From: Sialis fuliginosa
Lineage: Eukaryota; Arthropoda; Insecta; Megaloptera; Sialidae
Length of the DNA: 64,000 bases
Direction of reading: 5' to 3'
Assembly: GCA_961205875.1 (NCBI GenBank)
Contig: OY540814.1
Coordinates: forward strand, 7,174,993 to 7,238,992
The first letter of the stretch is position 1; every line of letters starts with the position of its first letter. Below are positions 11,839-24,700 of the stretch, in pieces. A program made the translations under genes and the position numbers. The notes under the pieces were generated by a model. That model saw only the letters and a program-made list of their open reading frames with translations, was not told the origin of the DNA and did no database searches.

Positions 11839-12459
11839 CAGGGACCTGAACCCGAAGCAAAAAACCGAAAAAACCCGTATTTTTCATTAACCTGAACCCG
11901 AATCGAACCGCTATATTTCAAAGTCAACGAACCTGTATCTAAATCCAAACCTTTTCATGGATAACTGGTAAACATATATATGTATTTTTTGAAGATTTAA
12001 TAAATTATTTTTAATATTTTAATATTTTTCTCCAATGATTTTTAAAAGAGATTATAAAATGTACTAATACTAGAAATATGTTTGAATTTTATGGTATGAT
12101 GTGACTTACATATATCAAGTTAACTACTAAAAGTTACATATTTTTTACTTTTTTTTTAAATTATATAACTGAATTACATTTCAATTTACAAAAAAATCTG
12201 AAAGGTAGAAATTTCAATCTTTAAAATGTAATTTTATTTTTCCCGTTTTTTATCAATATTTTAATAGCTATTAATGTTTTATTTGTTGATTATAATTTTT
12301 TTTCGAACAAAATATTTTCTATCAATTACAAACTTAAACTCGAACCTGAACCTGAACCCTAAAAAAATAATGGTTTTTGAACCTAAATAGTTTTCACCAT
12401 GCTGTACCCAAACCCAAACCCGAACCAAAATTCATATTTGAACCCGAACCAAGTCCTTG
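11839..12459. mobile_element. hAT-type MITE with 8-bp target duplication
   Basis: The element starts CAGGGACCTG and ends CCAAGTCCTTG, so the termini pair as CAGGGACcTG / CAAGGACtTG. GTAAAAAT occurs exactly at both flanks (11831-11838 and 12460-12467), the 8-bp duplication of hAT insertion. Both subterminal zones are crowded with variants of CGAACC, TGAACC and CCGAACC, in places as a hexamer ladder (CTCGAACCTGAACCTGAACC). These look like repeated transposase-binding sites. The AT-rich interior has no coding potential. Confidence 0.8.
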
Positions 12460-12467
12460 GTAAAAAT

Positions 12468-13455
12468 AAATTTTTATTATCGTGTATATTTTTGTAATGT
12501 TGAATTTATAAGAACTTTGTAACGTATATTTAATTTATGTTTATTATTATAAATTTGTATATAGATAAAAAGTGACCCGAGTAGTAAAGTGGTATATTAA
12601 GGACAAAACTCATGTATAAATAAACTAATAAAATACACATACCCATCACAATAAGTATTCTGGAAATATTACACAATAGATTCGCAACGTATTTATTGGC
12701 ATCTTGGTGGGCAAATATCCAAAACAATACTCATAAAGTGTTATCAAATACAATAAAACCTTCCGACGTAAATCAGCATCGAAAGTACCTTGTTTTGATT
12801 CTTGGAGAGCGAGCGATATCAATAAAAAATCATGAGAGCAGTGTCCAGCATAGCCCCGCTCTACATGCAGCGTCATAAAAATACATTTGCCCGTGATTTG
12901 CAAAACTACTAGAGTGACATCTAGTTTGCATGATCGCGCAATTCCAAGTGTCATTCTGATAGAATATATGATAATTGCGTTTGCGACGAATGGCTAAAGT
13001 TTGCTGCGCTCCGGTCCGTGCCCCTCACGTCGCGACCCACCCACCCAAGGCTCTCCTCTACACCCCCGCTAAAGCCAGTCGTCGGCCTGTCGCGGTCCTG
13101 TCCAACTGTAAACATCGCTATCGTATCATAATGCTTGACGGTTCATGTACAAGTGTATAGTATGTACATACACGGTATATTGTATATACATATATGTATG
13201 TATTTTGTATGAAGTACTCCGTACTACAAGTCAAAACTATTTGTTTTGCTTTTCAATCGATTTGGTAACTTGTTAAATCAATGCATTAAAGTTCGTTAAT
13301 GTTACTTCAAATTGATTCGTTTAAGATGATATGATCAAATAAATTAACGGGTAAGATAATGAAGAATATATTTTTGTTAATAATAGTAGAGTTTTGATCA
13401 TAGGTATAAATAAAACGCAAAATATGTTTCGCAAATGATTCACAAACTTGGATTA
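12468..13455. other. gene-free stretch with a GC-rich island
   Basis: About 12975-13140 is strikingly GC-rich for this window, with CGTCGCGACCCACCCACCCA and CGGCCTGTCGCGGTCCTGTC. A 61-codon plus-strand frame covers it but shows no domain. A promoter or non-coding first exon is possible; transposon origin is equally possible. The remainder is featureless AT-rich DNA. Confidence 0.35.
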
Positions 13456-13458
13456 TTA

Positions 13459-13849
13459 GGGCCGATCCACACTATCGTGCCGGTCCCGGTCCGGTCTTGC
13501 TCCAGTCAAATATTCAGTATAGTAAATACTGTATCGAAGCGTAATTGGACCGAGACTGGCACGATATCTACAGTGTCAATGCTTTCATTGTTTATTGTAT
13601 ATTTATATTTGATTGGAGCAGGCGCGAATGCAGGGGGGGTCATGAGGGACATGACCCCCCCCCCAAATCTCAGAAAATTTAGCAAATTAAATAGAAAAAT
13701 GCTTATTAAATACACTAAAATAACTTTGTTGTCCATGTCAGAGTCCATGACCCCCCCCCCCCCAAATTGTAAATCTAGATCCGCGCCTGGATTGGAGCGA
13801 GACCGAACCGAGACCGGACCGGAACCGACATGATAGTCTGAATCTACCC
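13459..13849. mobile_element. PIF/Harbinger-like MITE, host of a nested insertion
   Basis: Left end GGGCCGATCCACACTATCGT; right end is the near inverse, GATAGTCTGAATCTACCC. TTA sits outside both borders (13456-13458 and 13850-13852). Both subterminal regions hold CCGGTCCCGGTCCGGTCT or its inverse. The element is interrupted at 13619-13789 by a hAT-type MITE. Confidence 0.7.
13619..13789. mobile_element. hAT-type MITE nested in the PIF-like MITE
   Basis: It starts CAGGCGCG and ends CGCGCCTG, a perfect 8-bp terminal inverted repeat. GATTGGAG is duplicated exactly at 13611-13618 and 13790-13797, the 8-bp signature of hAT insertion. Subterminal GGGGGGGTCATG and CATGACCCCCCC blocks extend the symmetry. 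At 171 bp it is purely non-autonomous. Confidence 0.8.
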
Positions 13850-13935
13850 TTACCAGTAATATTTCAAATACGATAAAATTCTAATTTAGGGTAGGTGTCT
13901 TTGTGGACTTTGAACATAACAATTTAAAAATATTA

Positions 13936-14512
13936 TCCTTAATATATATAAAGCTCAACGTCTCTCTGTCTGTCCGTTAGTGCGCTTATAACTCGAGAAC
14001 CACTTATCCGATTTACGTGTTTATTTTTAATTCATAGATATGTTCTCTGGCCAGATTATAGGATATATTTTGTTACTTTAAGTAACATAAGGAATAAGCA
14101 GTGATGATAATAGTAAATCAAGTCGGGAAAGAAAAATAGTTTAGAAAGTAACTTTAAATAAGTTATATACGGTAAAATATTATTAATGACGCACGAAGTA
14201 CCGCATCGGAGCGGGGCAGAGGGAAAGATTCGCATGCGCTCGGCCGGCATTCAGAATCCCTCGGCTTGGCCGTTGTCTTTTGATCGTCAATAATTGTTTA
14301 TTTTGTTTTCAATAATAAACTTTTAAATCTAAACAGAACAAAAATTATTTGTACTTTTTGTTCTGATTCGTATTTGTTAGGTAGTTTAAGGTCTTGATTA
14401 GTTATTATTACAATAATAACTAATCGTGTTTGTATTTAATTCAACTTTTTTTTTCAAAAATCTTAAACAATAATTCCGTAGTCTACGCGAGCGAAGTCGC
14501 GGACACAGCTAG
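13936..14512 (+). mobile_element. non-autonomous Helitron, intact ends
   Basis: Starts TCCTTAATATATATAAAGC and ends ACACAGCTAG, lying between an A (13935) and a T (14513), as Helitrons do. A short CG-rich hairpin-capable stretch (ACGCGAGCGAAGTCGCGG) precedes the CTAG by about 8 nt. Related copies are at 31946-32808 (minus), 17230-17580 (partial) and 48540-48851 (3' part). No Rep/helicase is encoded. Confidence 0.75.
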
Positions 14513-15231
14513 TTTATTATAAGATTTAAATTGTTAAATATTGATTAATATTTGTTTAAATTGTATAAATAAACTTTAAACTTAAAATTTAAAAACACAC
14601 TAAATATTCATGAGAGCGTGCAGAGAAAAGTGCTGATTTCGTCTGACACCGAAAACAATATATATAGTATTATAAGACAAAAAGGAGTATAGTAATTTTA
14701 TAAAGGGGTAGAGTCGTTGATGAGTGCAACCGTGTTGAGTCAGGGGGGGCGGATTTTTAAACAGATACGGATTTACTGCGTAGTTTTAAGCCCGCGGTGG
14801 TCATAAATTCCAGATTGTCGTGACATACCACCGCTAGACCGTCGCTCATACCCTTTCCCCCACCCTGTCACGGTTTTCTGCTGCTGCTTTTCTCGTCGAC
14901 CACCTCTAGACGTATTATGTGCGAAGTTTATAATGACGTCACATCCGTTCATCTACTGTCTCCGGTTATACCGGTGTATGTAACAACATGTATCTATGCT
15001 GTTATACAGAAACGTCAATTGTTTTTGTTACTTTTATCAATGTTTTATTTGGTTGTTTACATGAAATCTTAGTTAAGTAATTCATTTTTATTGAAACTTG
15101 ACTTTATGTTTTCTATGTTAAACAAAGAGACAAAATAATTTTTGAAAAATAAGGTTTTAACAAACAAGAACATAATATTGAAAATAATAAACATAATTTG
15201 TTTAAACTATAGTATACTTTTTATAATCTTT
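14513..15231. other. gene-free stretch with a GC-rich island
   Basis: About 14700-14975 is much richer in G+C than its neighbours (GGGGGGCGGATT, AAGCCCGCGGTGGTC, CTCGTCGACCACCTC) and contains the CRE palindrome listed separately. It lies about 0.8 kb before the first visible zinc-finger exon, so it might be a promoter or 5' untranslated exon of that gene, but no transcript evidence can be read from sequence alone. Confidence 0.35.
14934..14941. promoter_or_regulatory. perfect CRE-type palindrome TGACGTCA
   Basis: The full 8-bp CREB/ATF consensus lies inside the GC-rich island upstream of the visible zinc-finger exons. An identical octamer at 2045-2052 sits in a transposon, so chance or transposon origin cannot be excluded. 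Confidence 0.25.
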
Positions 15232-15234
15232 TTA

Positions 15235-15553
15235 TGCCCGGTATTATAAAGAATTGGCTTGAGTGCAAATGCAAATTGGATTTCAGCTAACGCTATCTGC
15301 TAAGTGCTAAATTGTTATGAAATTGCTCGATATTTTAATAATAATAATAATGTTAATGCTATGCATTTTATGAGTAAACTTGACAGCACGTATTTAAAGT
15401 CGCTGATTTCTACTTCTCGCGAATTTAGGATTTTATTCGCTACATATACATATATGTGAGTGTGTTGTCATTTATATTTAATGTCTAGCAGATAGCGTTA
15501 GCTGGAAGCTAATTTGTTTTTGCACTCAAGTAAATTCTTTATAATGCCGGGCA
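15235..15553. mobile_element. PIF/Harbinger-like MITE (TGCCCGGTATTATAAAG family)
   Basis: Left end TGCCCGGTATTATAAAGAAT, right end ATTCTTTATAATGCCGGGCA, with TTA on both outer sides (15232-15234 and 15554-15556). Subterminal TTGAGTGCAAA, TAACGCTATCTGCTA and their inverses continue the arms. A second copy of the same family is at 21073-21415, and 43028-43345 shares the terminal motif. Confidence 0.75.
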
Positions 15554-15732
15554 TTAGAATATTCTTCTCTTTAAAATTTAAGTAGGTCTCGTCTCGGATA
15601 TTAAATTAATTATTTATTATCAGTAAAAAAAAAAAACATTATTTATTTTGCTGGAAAATATCGTTTTTTTTGTACGCTCATTATTTTAAAATTTGAAAAA
15701 AAATTACATGTTTACTGTTGATGTTTTCACAG

Positions 15733-18700
15733 ACAGATCTTGCAACAACATATGACCGTGCACTTAGGTAAAACCTTTCGTTGCCCGCACCCCAACTGTA
15801 TTCACACTGCTAGAACTGCAGCAGAACTGCGAGTTCACATGCCCACTCACGATGACCAAAGGATCTTCCCGTGCCATGTCTGCTCATATATAGCTAAAAC
15901 GAAACAACAATTACGAAGGTAATTATGCATTTATCAAATCGATTAAAACAATATTTAATATAATTTATTTTATTTAATCAGTCGATAATGATTAAAGAAC
16001 TCTAATTTTGAGTAGCAGCAGAACAAAACCGGATAAATCCATTTTTGCAAATTTTACAGAAGAGGTCAAAATGTAGTTACTCTATTTCATGTACTTTTTT
16101 AAACTTTTTAGTATGGTTATAAGTAGGTACAGCGGAGATTTTAAATACCCAAATTTTGAACTAGCGTCTTTGTACAAGTTGAAAGATAAATAACTAATTA
16201 GATAACCGGTTTTGTTTCACTACAAGTTGGATTTATCCGGTTTTGTATCACAGAGACATCATAAATTGTAATGGCAAAAAGTTTTAAGTGAAAGAAAACA
16301 ATAATAATTAAACATTTTAATCAATAAGGCACGTTTTGGCAAATAAATTTTAACGTAATAATCACACACAAACTTTTTGTTGTCTTTTTATACTAGATTT
16401 GTTAGCTTTTATTCCGAGACACGATTTTAAAGCCATTTTTAAAGGGGTTTTAGCAATATTTGATCCGTGTTCAGTCGATCCGATGATGGTTGAAAATACC
16501 GAATTGAAAAAAAGTCACCTCGATCATGTTTTTTTTCTGCTACTCCTCATTTTATAGGATTACTTTTTGTAGCAAATCAATAAACTAGATATTTACTTGT
16601 AAAAACAATTATAATGTAGAATAAAAAAATATATATTAAAAAAAATGTAAATAAAATTTGAAGTTTTTCTTAAAATTCATCTTTTGCTTTGATCGTTCAA
16701 ATTTTAATGTGTAACAAAAACGGCCATAAGTTATAAAAAGTTCAATGTACTGTAACACCTCAAAATGTACGTTTGGGTTAAAAATTTAAAGTTTTTGTTT
16801 TAGACATTTACTAATTCACGAAGACTCAAAATCACATTCTTGCCCACATTGTTCGTTCTCCACAAGACTGGCCTCAGCACTACGAAGACATATGCGACTT
16901 CACACAGGAGCTAAGCCCTACAAATGCCCTCACTGCTCTTATACATGCAACAGTTTGGTAAGTATTTGCTACCATTATTTATCACATATATTAATTTATT
17001 TATAAACGAATATAAAAAAATTAATCAAAAATAAATACTGATTTAATATTAAAAAGGAAGAGCAAGATTTTTTCATTAGTATGTACAAAATATTAACATA
17101 CAAAAAATACGAAATATGTAGGAAGACATTTGTAAATTAATAAAATGTATAAGAGAATTAAAATATCGAGTTTTATAATATTATTTACAAAAATTCTCCC
17201 GTAATTCGTCTGCATGTATTTCGAAATCCAAACCCAAACATTTTAAATTTTCTTTGTAACATATGGTAAAAGCAGTCATTATGGCTTAAATATAAAAGTT
17301 AGATATATGGTGTCGCGGATTTTATTTTAAATCTTTTGATTCTACACAATTCTTAACTACATTATTTTGTTCAATATTTAACGGTTTAGGCAAGCGTATT
17401 GCAAAAGAGCGCACTGGCGGTACACTTTTTCTGATTTGATTTAATATTATCAGCATTGCTTATTCCTTATGTTACCTAATGTAACATAATATATCCTATA
17501 ACCTGGCCATAGAACATATCAATGGATTTAAAAAAAAACAGAGATACAGAGAGACGTTGAACTTTATATACATATGTATAATAAGAATATATACATAGAA
17601 AATAAATTAATATATTTAATATAATATGTAAAAAATAAACAAAACAAAATATATATCGTTGTTATTCTATATCTACTCATATTGGTTTTTGTTATGATTT
17701 TGTAATAAACTAAACAAAATATAAAACTTTTTACAATTAATAAGCAGCGACGTAAAACACCTCCCCGACATGAAACCGCTTGTTTTTATTTTAAACATTA
17801 CAAGCCTGGAAGGAGTAAACACGGAAACAGATGCATGGGAACAACAGCACGCCATTCATTCCACTATCTCTAGCTTGCATTCAAGGTACGCGATGCCCTT
17901 GTAGGGTTTTTCACGAAGACGTAATTTTAAAACATTTAGCGTCACTTAACCTCACATCATGCCAGTGCAGGACAGAACGATTATTTGCATATTGTATCGT
18001 ATCGCTCGGTCTCTGTTCACCAGTGACAATGATGCCGTGTTATTTAAGTTTAATAGTCCCCAGGTTAACAAGTCATCTAGATGCAGGTGTATGATCTAAC
18101 TGAATGCGCTGTCGTTGGTTTATGATGTTTGCTTTTGTGTAAAACTTGTGTGTTATAGCTTTTATTTACATCGGCTATGTGTGTTTTAAATGCATAGAAC
18201 AAATGTGGTTAAATGTTATATTATAAAACTTGTTAAATAATTCAGTTTAAATTAATTTATGAAAAAATTAGATGCATATTTTGGTTTTCCATCAATTTTT
18301 TTATACGTACATTACCGTCCAAAAGTTTGGAACCAAAACTAACCAACCTCCCTTCGTCCCTAGATTGCCCTATCCAAGGACAGTTAACGCGTAGGTATAT
18401 TATTAGAGCATCAACTTTATTCTGAATAATTATGTATGTAATTGTATATACGTGATTTTTGACAATTGTAACGTCATATCGACACATTTTTCAATACAAG
18501 TTAAAATTTATTGCAAAGTATTAAAATTTATGTTCGAGTGTACAAAGTGTATACTATCAAATTTTTAGTGCCATTAAATAAGTGGGTTTAGTTTTTTTTT
18601 AGACTAGCACCGTTTCATTTAAACTATATAAGTCTCAGCATTAACCTGATTTTAACAGAATTTGCAGTTAAAATTGTGTAACAAATGTCGTTAATTTAAT

Positions 18701-21700
18701 GGATTTAAATTATAGAATCATTAAAAGTAAATAGTCAGTCTACGCCTTTAAAATTAATTACAAACAGTCCAAACAAAAGTATCACATTACGAAATAATTA
18801 TTAAAAATAATAAGAAACAAAATAACGAGTACATTTTGTCGCTCCATACCAATCATTGTTACCATAATGCTATTTATGTGTTGTTGGGAAACCGTTTGCT
18901 TTACAATGGTAATTAAAAATTCCGAGAAATGTCAGTAGACTTTAAGATCAACTAAAAATGCATGCGCTGTAAGATTTACAGATGCCGCGACTTGTAGCGC
19001 GATGGCAGAGTTTTAGCACGTTCTTTATTAAAATACAAAACGAATACCTATCAACCTTTTAGCAAACGATATCTACACTGAAATGCGGGAGTGTAATATG
19101 ACATAAAGATCGGTGCATTACAAAAACGTTTTACCTTTTTTGGCATTAATGAATATAATCAGCCAGTTATTTACGTCACTGTACCACGACTAGGCATGGA
19201 TGACTGTGAGGACCGGGTTGTACCCTAGGGCAATCAGGGAAAGAAAAGCAATGATTTTAATATTTATGCGAAAATTGACGCTAAGATTAAGATTAATTCT
19301 CAAGAGGCGTGGAGACAGATGGTGCATTATTATTTGTATATTTATCTAATTATAAGAAGCTTATTTAATTTGGCCTTGTCGTCTACCATTATTAGTTTTA
19401 AGATAAATGCATTTTTAATAATTCATTAGTGGAAATTTACAAATAGAGCGATATTTTATATTTTTTAAAAGTAGCATGATTCGAAGTATTTTGAAAGGTT
19501 TGAAGTGGTTCCCTTACAAAATTCAAATTTTGCACACAAAAAAACTCCAATCGCATATACCATTTTGAAAATTTAAATAAAATCAATAATATTCGAACTG
19601 GTGAGCTGAAAGTTGCACAAAAAAAATTATATATTGCTCTATGTTCTCTGAAAATTTCAAAGAATTTCATCAAAATATATTGGAAAACCAAATGTGGACC
19701 ACCTTTATAAGCAAAAAAAAAATCAAAATACTTTAAATCAGTATCCACGAAAAGCCTAAATAAAAAAAATTCTCATATATACATATAATATACATATTAG
19801 GGTGTGTCAAAAAAAAATCTATTTTTTTTCCTCGCTTTCGTAACGAAATATGGTAGTTTATGACTCAAAATAAATCCCCCCACAAGGATTACCCTGTAGT
19901 TCAATTTTAAAAGTTTTTTAGTACTTAAGTTGGTATTACTGTTTCATGATATCAATATCTGATGAAATTTTTTTAAGGACGTCATTTTGTAGAGAATAAA
20001 ATTATGTTCTAATAATGCTAGTTGTCGGCTTGGTTATTCCTTTTCCGACGGCTCAGTAGTATAATAGGGTAATATATTGCTATTTAATTGATATTTATAG
20101 AAAATTGACGTTGAAATGTTGATTTTTATAAAAAAATAAATATTTAAAACACTTTTAAGTTTTAATTCATTGCATTTACATCTATACCTCTCTGAACTAT
20201 TTTTATAGAGAATTAAATTTCCTACAACATTACCATTTAAATTATTTTTATAGAAACAATAGTTTAGCAATGAGACTCTTTAAACGTACAATTTAACAAA
20301 TAAATCACTTTGAATGCCTGTAACTTTCTAAAGAATTTTATCTACTATAAAATGATGTCCTTAAAAATTTTTCATTAGTTACCATGAATCAGTAATATCA
20401 ACTTTAGTACTAAATAATCATTTTCCTATGTTATTTAAATGGGAAACGAGACCACCCCTTGCGCCACCTTTTAAAATTGAACTACAGTGTTGGGGAATTT
20501 ATTTTAGGTCAAAAACTAACGTATTTCGTAACGAGAGCAAAATATTTTTTTTGACTCACCCTTATACATTATGTCAGCACATCAGAGTGCCACAATTCCA
20601 TACAAGATATATGGAGTTGTTTTGAGCTGTTCACCGTATATGGCTTTCAGTTTGTTGCGATATGCCTCAATGCACTGTACAGTGCCGATTATCTATTAGC
20701 AGCTCACTATAGTACAATGCTGATATTTATTTAAATTCTGTTATTATATCGGTCTCCATTATCGTAATGGACACGTTGTGTTTGACATGGAAATAATTTT
20801 ATCTGTTTCTTTTTTATTAAATTTAATCAAACTTCATTAAGAGCGTGTTTATTTAACATATAAATTAATTGATGAATTTAAAACACGCTGAATTTTTTGG
20901 TTGAATAAAATTGTAATTTTCGAATTCAAATGGAGTTTTACAATTCAAAGAATTTTTACTTCTAAAATACATTATAACTATCATAACTCGAATTAATTTA
21001 AGTCTTAAGTCTTAACATTTTTGTTTTGGCGAGAAAACCCCTGTTAGTCGAAATATTTACATATATCCTTTATACCCAGTATTATAAAGAATTTGCTTGA
21101 GTGCAAAATCAAATTAGCTTCCATCTAACGCTATCTGCTAGGTGTCAAATAGTTATGAAATTGCTCGATATTTTAAAGCAGTGGTAATAAATGTATAGTT
21201 ATGTAAATGTTATGCATTTTATGAGGTACACTTAGTAGCACTTATTTAAAGTCGCTGATTTCTAGTTATCGCGCATGCGTCAAGGTTATCATATGTACGA
21301 TTTCATTCGCTACATCTGTGAGTGTGTTGTCATTTATATTCAGTGCCTAGCAGATAGCGTTAGCTGGAAGCTAATTTGCTTTTGCACTCAAGCAAATTCT
21401 TTATAATACCAGGCATTAATCTTTAACTTGAAGTATTTACGAGTCAACTAAGCGTCACATTCGAAGTTAAAAATCTATAGCACCTGTAATTTGAATTGAA
21501 CTACTACATATTCTAATTCGAATTTTATTAATTTGAGCTTCTGTATCTCGAATCAGATTTTTATTATAATAAGAATAGTCAAATAAGCCAAAGACAGTTA
21601 TTCAATAAATATTTACCTTTATTCGAATTTTGTTTCACTTAATCTCTGTAACTTGAAAGTCTCTTTATGTCGAATGTATCACCTTCCTATTTTGAAACCT

Positions 21701-24700
21701 TGATAACATAAACAGTTTAACCGTTGGAATTCAAGTTATAGAGGCTCTTCTGTATATTTATTTATATCATATATTAATCTACTAGTAGATTAATATATGA
21801 TTTAATGATTTATTAAATTTTTTACAGTAATCATAAGTTACCTTTAATTTTACTAAACTGAGACCCCGTCGAAATTTGACGGAGTTGGGATATTTGGAAA
21901 AATATTTCAAAAATAAAATGTACAATAATCCCTACATTAACACGGATTCCCGTTTACGCGGTTGAAAAAGTTTGGAAAAAGGGTGGAAAGACTTAATTGC
22001 TCCGTTTACGCGGTTTTTTTTACGCACTGTTTTCATTGAACCAATTAAGCGCGTAAATGGAAGGATTATTGTACTCTACCTAAAATTTCATGAAAATGAA
22101 TTTATTTTCGCTTTTGATTCAAAAGTTATAACACATCTATGAAAGACGAGAGTGTAAAGGAAATTTACAATTGACAAAAATATATATAATAATGATCAAA
22201 TGTAGATTAATAATTCGGTAAGACCTGTATTAAGATATTAACAATTGAAATTTTTAACAAAAATGTGTTGATTTGAATATTAAGTTCCAGACCACCCGTC
22301 CACTATGTTTTACGCCTAAACTATTGAAGATAGAGTTTTATGATAAAAAATTTACTATATAGGTATATCGACCCTAAAGAATTTCAAGAAAATATTTTCA
22401 ACCCCCTAAAACTCCCCCTTAGGGGGTAGTTTGAGGGGTACATGCCCGTTTCTCATCAAAATCAAATAGAACGATATATCCAAAAATAGATAATTGTAAA
22501 GATCATAAAAAAGTAAGAAACTTTTGTAAACAAAATTTTTTATACATTCAATTGTTTAGAAAATATGGCGACTTGTTCCCGAATTTTAGGGTTTTACTAA
22601 AATTGCTTTAGTTTCGTTAAATATTAATGAAATTTTATTTTAAAATTTTTATTTGAAAGTAGAAATAACGAACTTTTTAATGATGTATGATTATTTGAGA
22701 ATTGGATAATTTATTCAAATCAAAAATTCAAAACTTCAAATGGGGATAATTAAAAAATTTTAAATGGAATGATATATCAATTAGTACTTTATCTTAAAAA
22801 ATATATTTAAATTAACAACTTTTGTAAAGAAAATTTTAAATTTAAAATTATAATTTTTATTTTTTTTAAATAAAATTTTTAATTTTCTTTATAAAAGTTG
22901 TTCATTTAAATATATACATAGTGGACGGGTGGTCTGGAACACCCGGTATATACCAGAAATTTATTTTTTATATTGAAGAAATATTTATTTCTAATAAAAA
23001 TATATTAAAATGAATCCGCGGGTAAATACTTGTCTTAAATAAAATTCTTAATAAATTTCAAGGAAAATCTTCGCAAACACGTCCTCTCTACGAGCAAACA
23101 TCCCGGCAAACATATGTACGAATGTAAGCTGTGTGCCATAATGGACGAAGAAGGCGACGGTGATAACGTCAGCAAGATCTTCAGCACCAATCTGGCTAAA
23201 GAGTTTCGCGTTCACCTGCTCAGGGAACATCCGGACCGCTTCAAGAACGATAAAGATGCGGCGTCATATGCGGCAGGTATATACGATGCCTTGTCCGACC
23301 CCAAAGAAACCCAGGAGCCGATAGCGATTAAAGTTCGAGGGACTTCAGTCAGTAAAAGGTGACTACGTATTATGTAAAATTGAATTATCACCTTTTTTAT
23401 TTCACCGATAATAAGTTTATTAGATATAATTATTCAAACCTACTTACAGTTTTTTTTAATGCAAGTAACGTTATACATAATATAAAAAGTGCGTGATTAT
23501 TTAATACAGGGGTTCTCAACAGTATATCCAATAAATGATTTTTAAATTTACTCATCCCGAAATTTTCTTACCATTTTTATAAAAAAAATATTATAATTGT
23601 TTAAAAAATTATTATTTGTTTCAAAAACAATGTACTCTACTCCTAGGTACATATATATTGCAATTTTATTTTCAATTATAAATATTTATTTTTACGGTAG
23701 ATGAGGAGGGGGGGGGGGGGTAGATAATATATTCTACACATTGGGGATGTAATGATACCAATCCAGAAGGAAATTCAAAATACACAAATATTTACCTACA
23801 AAACCTACAATATACATTGCTGCCGTGCTTAGGTAAAGGGCAGTAAGGTGTAAAAAATAATAATTCGGGCAAGAGATACACGAATGTATGCCATAAGGGT
23901 TCCGAAGTACCTAATACGTGAACTGTTTGGAGCCACTTACAGGCACAATTTTTGAGTAAAAAAATAAATAAAAAATATGGTCATATTCTACTAATTGAGA
24001 TGTACATTTCGACACATTCCAAAATTTAAAATTATATTATTGACATTAGTATTTGTCATTGGTAGTCTCACTAAATCCTCGTTACCATTTTTTTTTCATT
24101 TTTTGAGCCAGTAGTTACAAAGTTAGAGGGGGTGGGGACAATATAAAACAGTGCTTTTAGCCCCCTACAGGCGCTATTTTTGAGTTAAAAAAAAATAATA
24201 TGGTCATATTCTACTATTTGATATGTACATTTTGATATCCCATATACCTAGATATGAAAATTAAAATTAAAAATTCTATCACGCCCCTCCCTATTATTCC
24301 AAAATTTAAAATGATATTGCTGACTTTAGTATTTGTCGTTGGTAGTCCCACCAAAGCCTCGTTACCAAATTTTTTTCAGATTTTTTGAACCGGTAGTTAC
24401 AGAATTAGAGGGGGGGACAAAATAAAATATTGCTTTTAGCCCCCTACAGGCGCCATTTTTGAGTTAGAAAAAATTATGATCATATTCTATTAATTGAGAT
24501 GTACATTTTGACATCCCACACCTCTTCGTATACAATTTTTTGGGTTTTTTTTGGATTTGCTTTAAAGTCCCCTGCAGGCACCATTTTTGATTTAAAAAAA
24601 AAATAGAATAAGGGTTTTTATTTAGCGATCAATGATAAGTTACATGACTTCATTATAAGTCATTTGATTGTAATTTTAGTTTACAATTCTTCAAAATGCC

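Noticed and set aside
17831..18094. Extra exon of the zinc-finger gene in intron 2
   Set aside because: No zinc-finger motif. The flanking exons already join in phase across the finger, so inserting it would break the reading.
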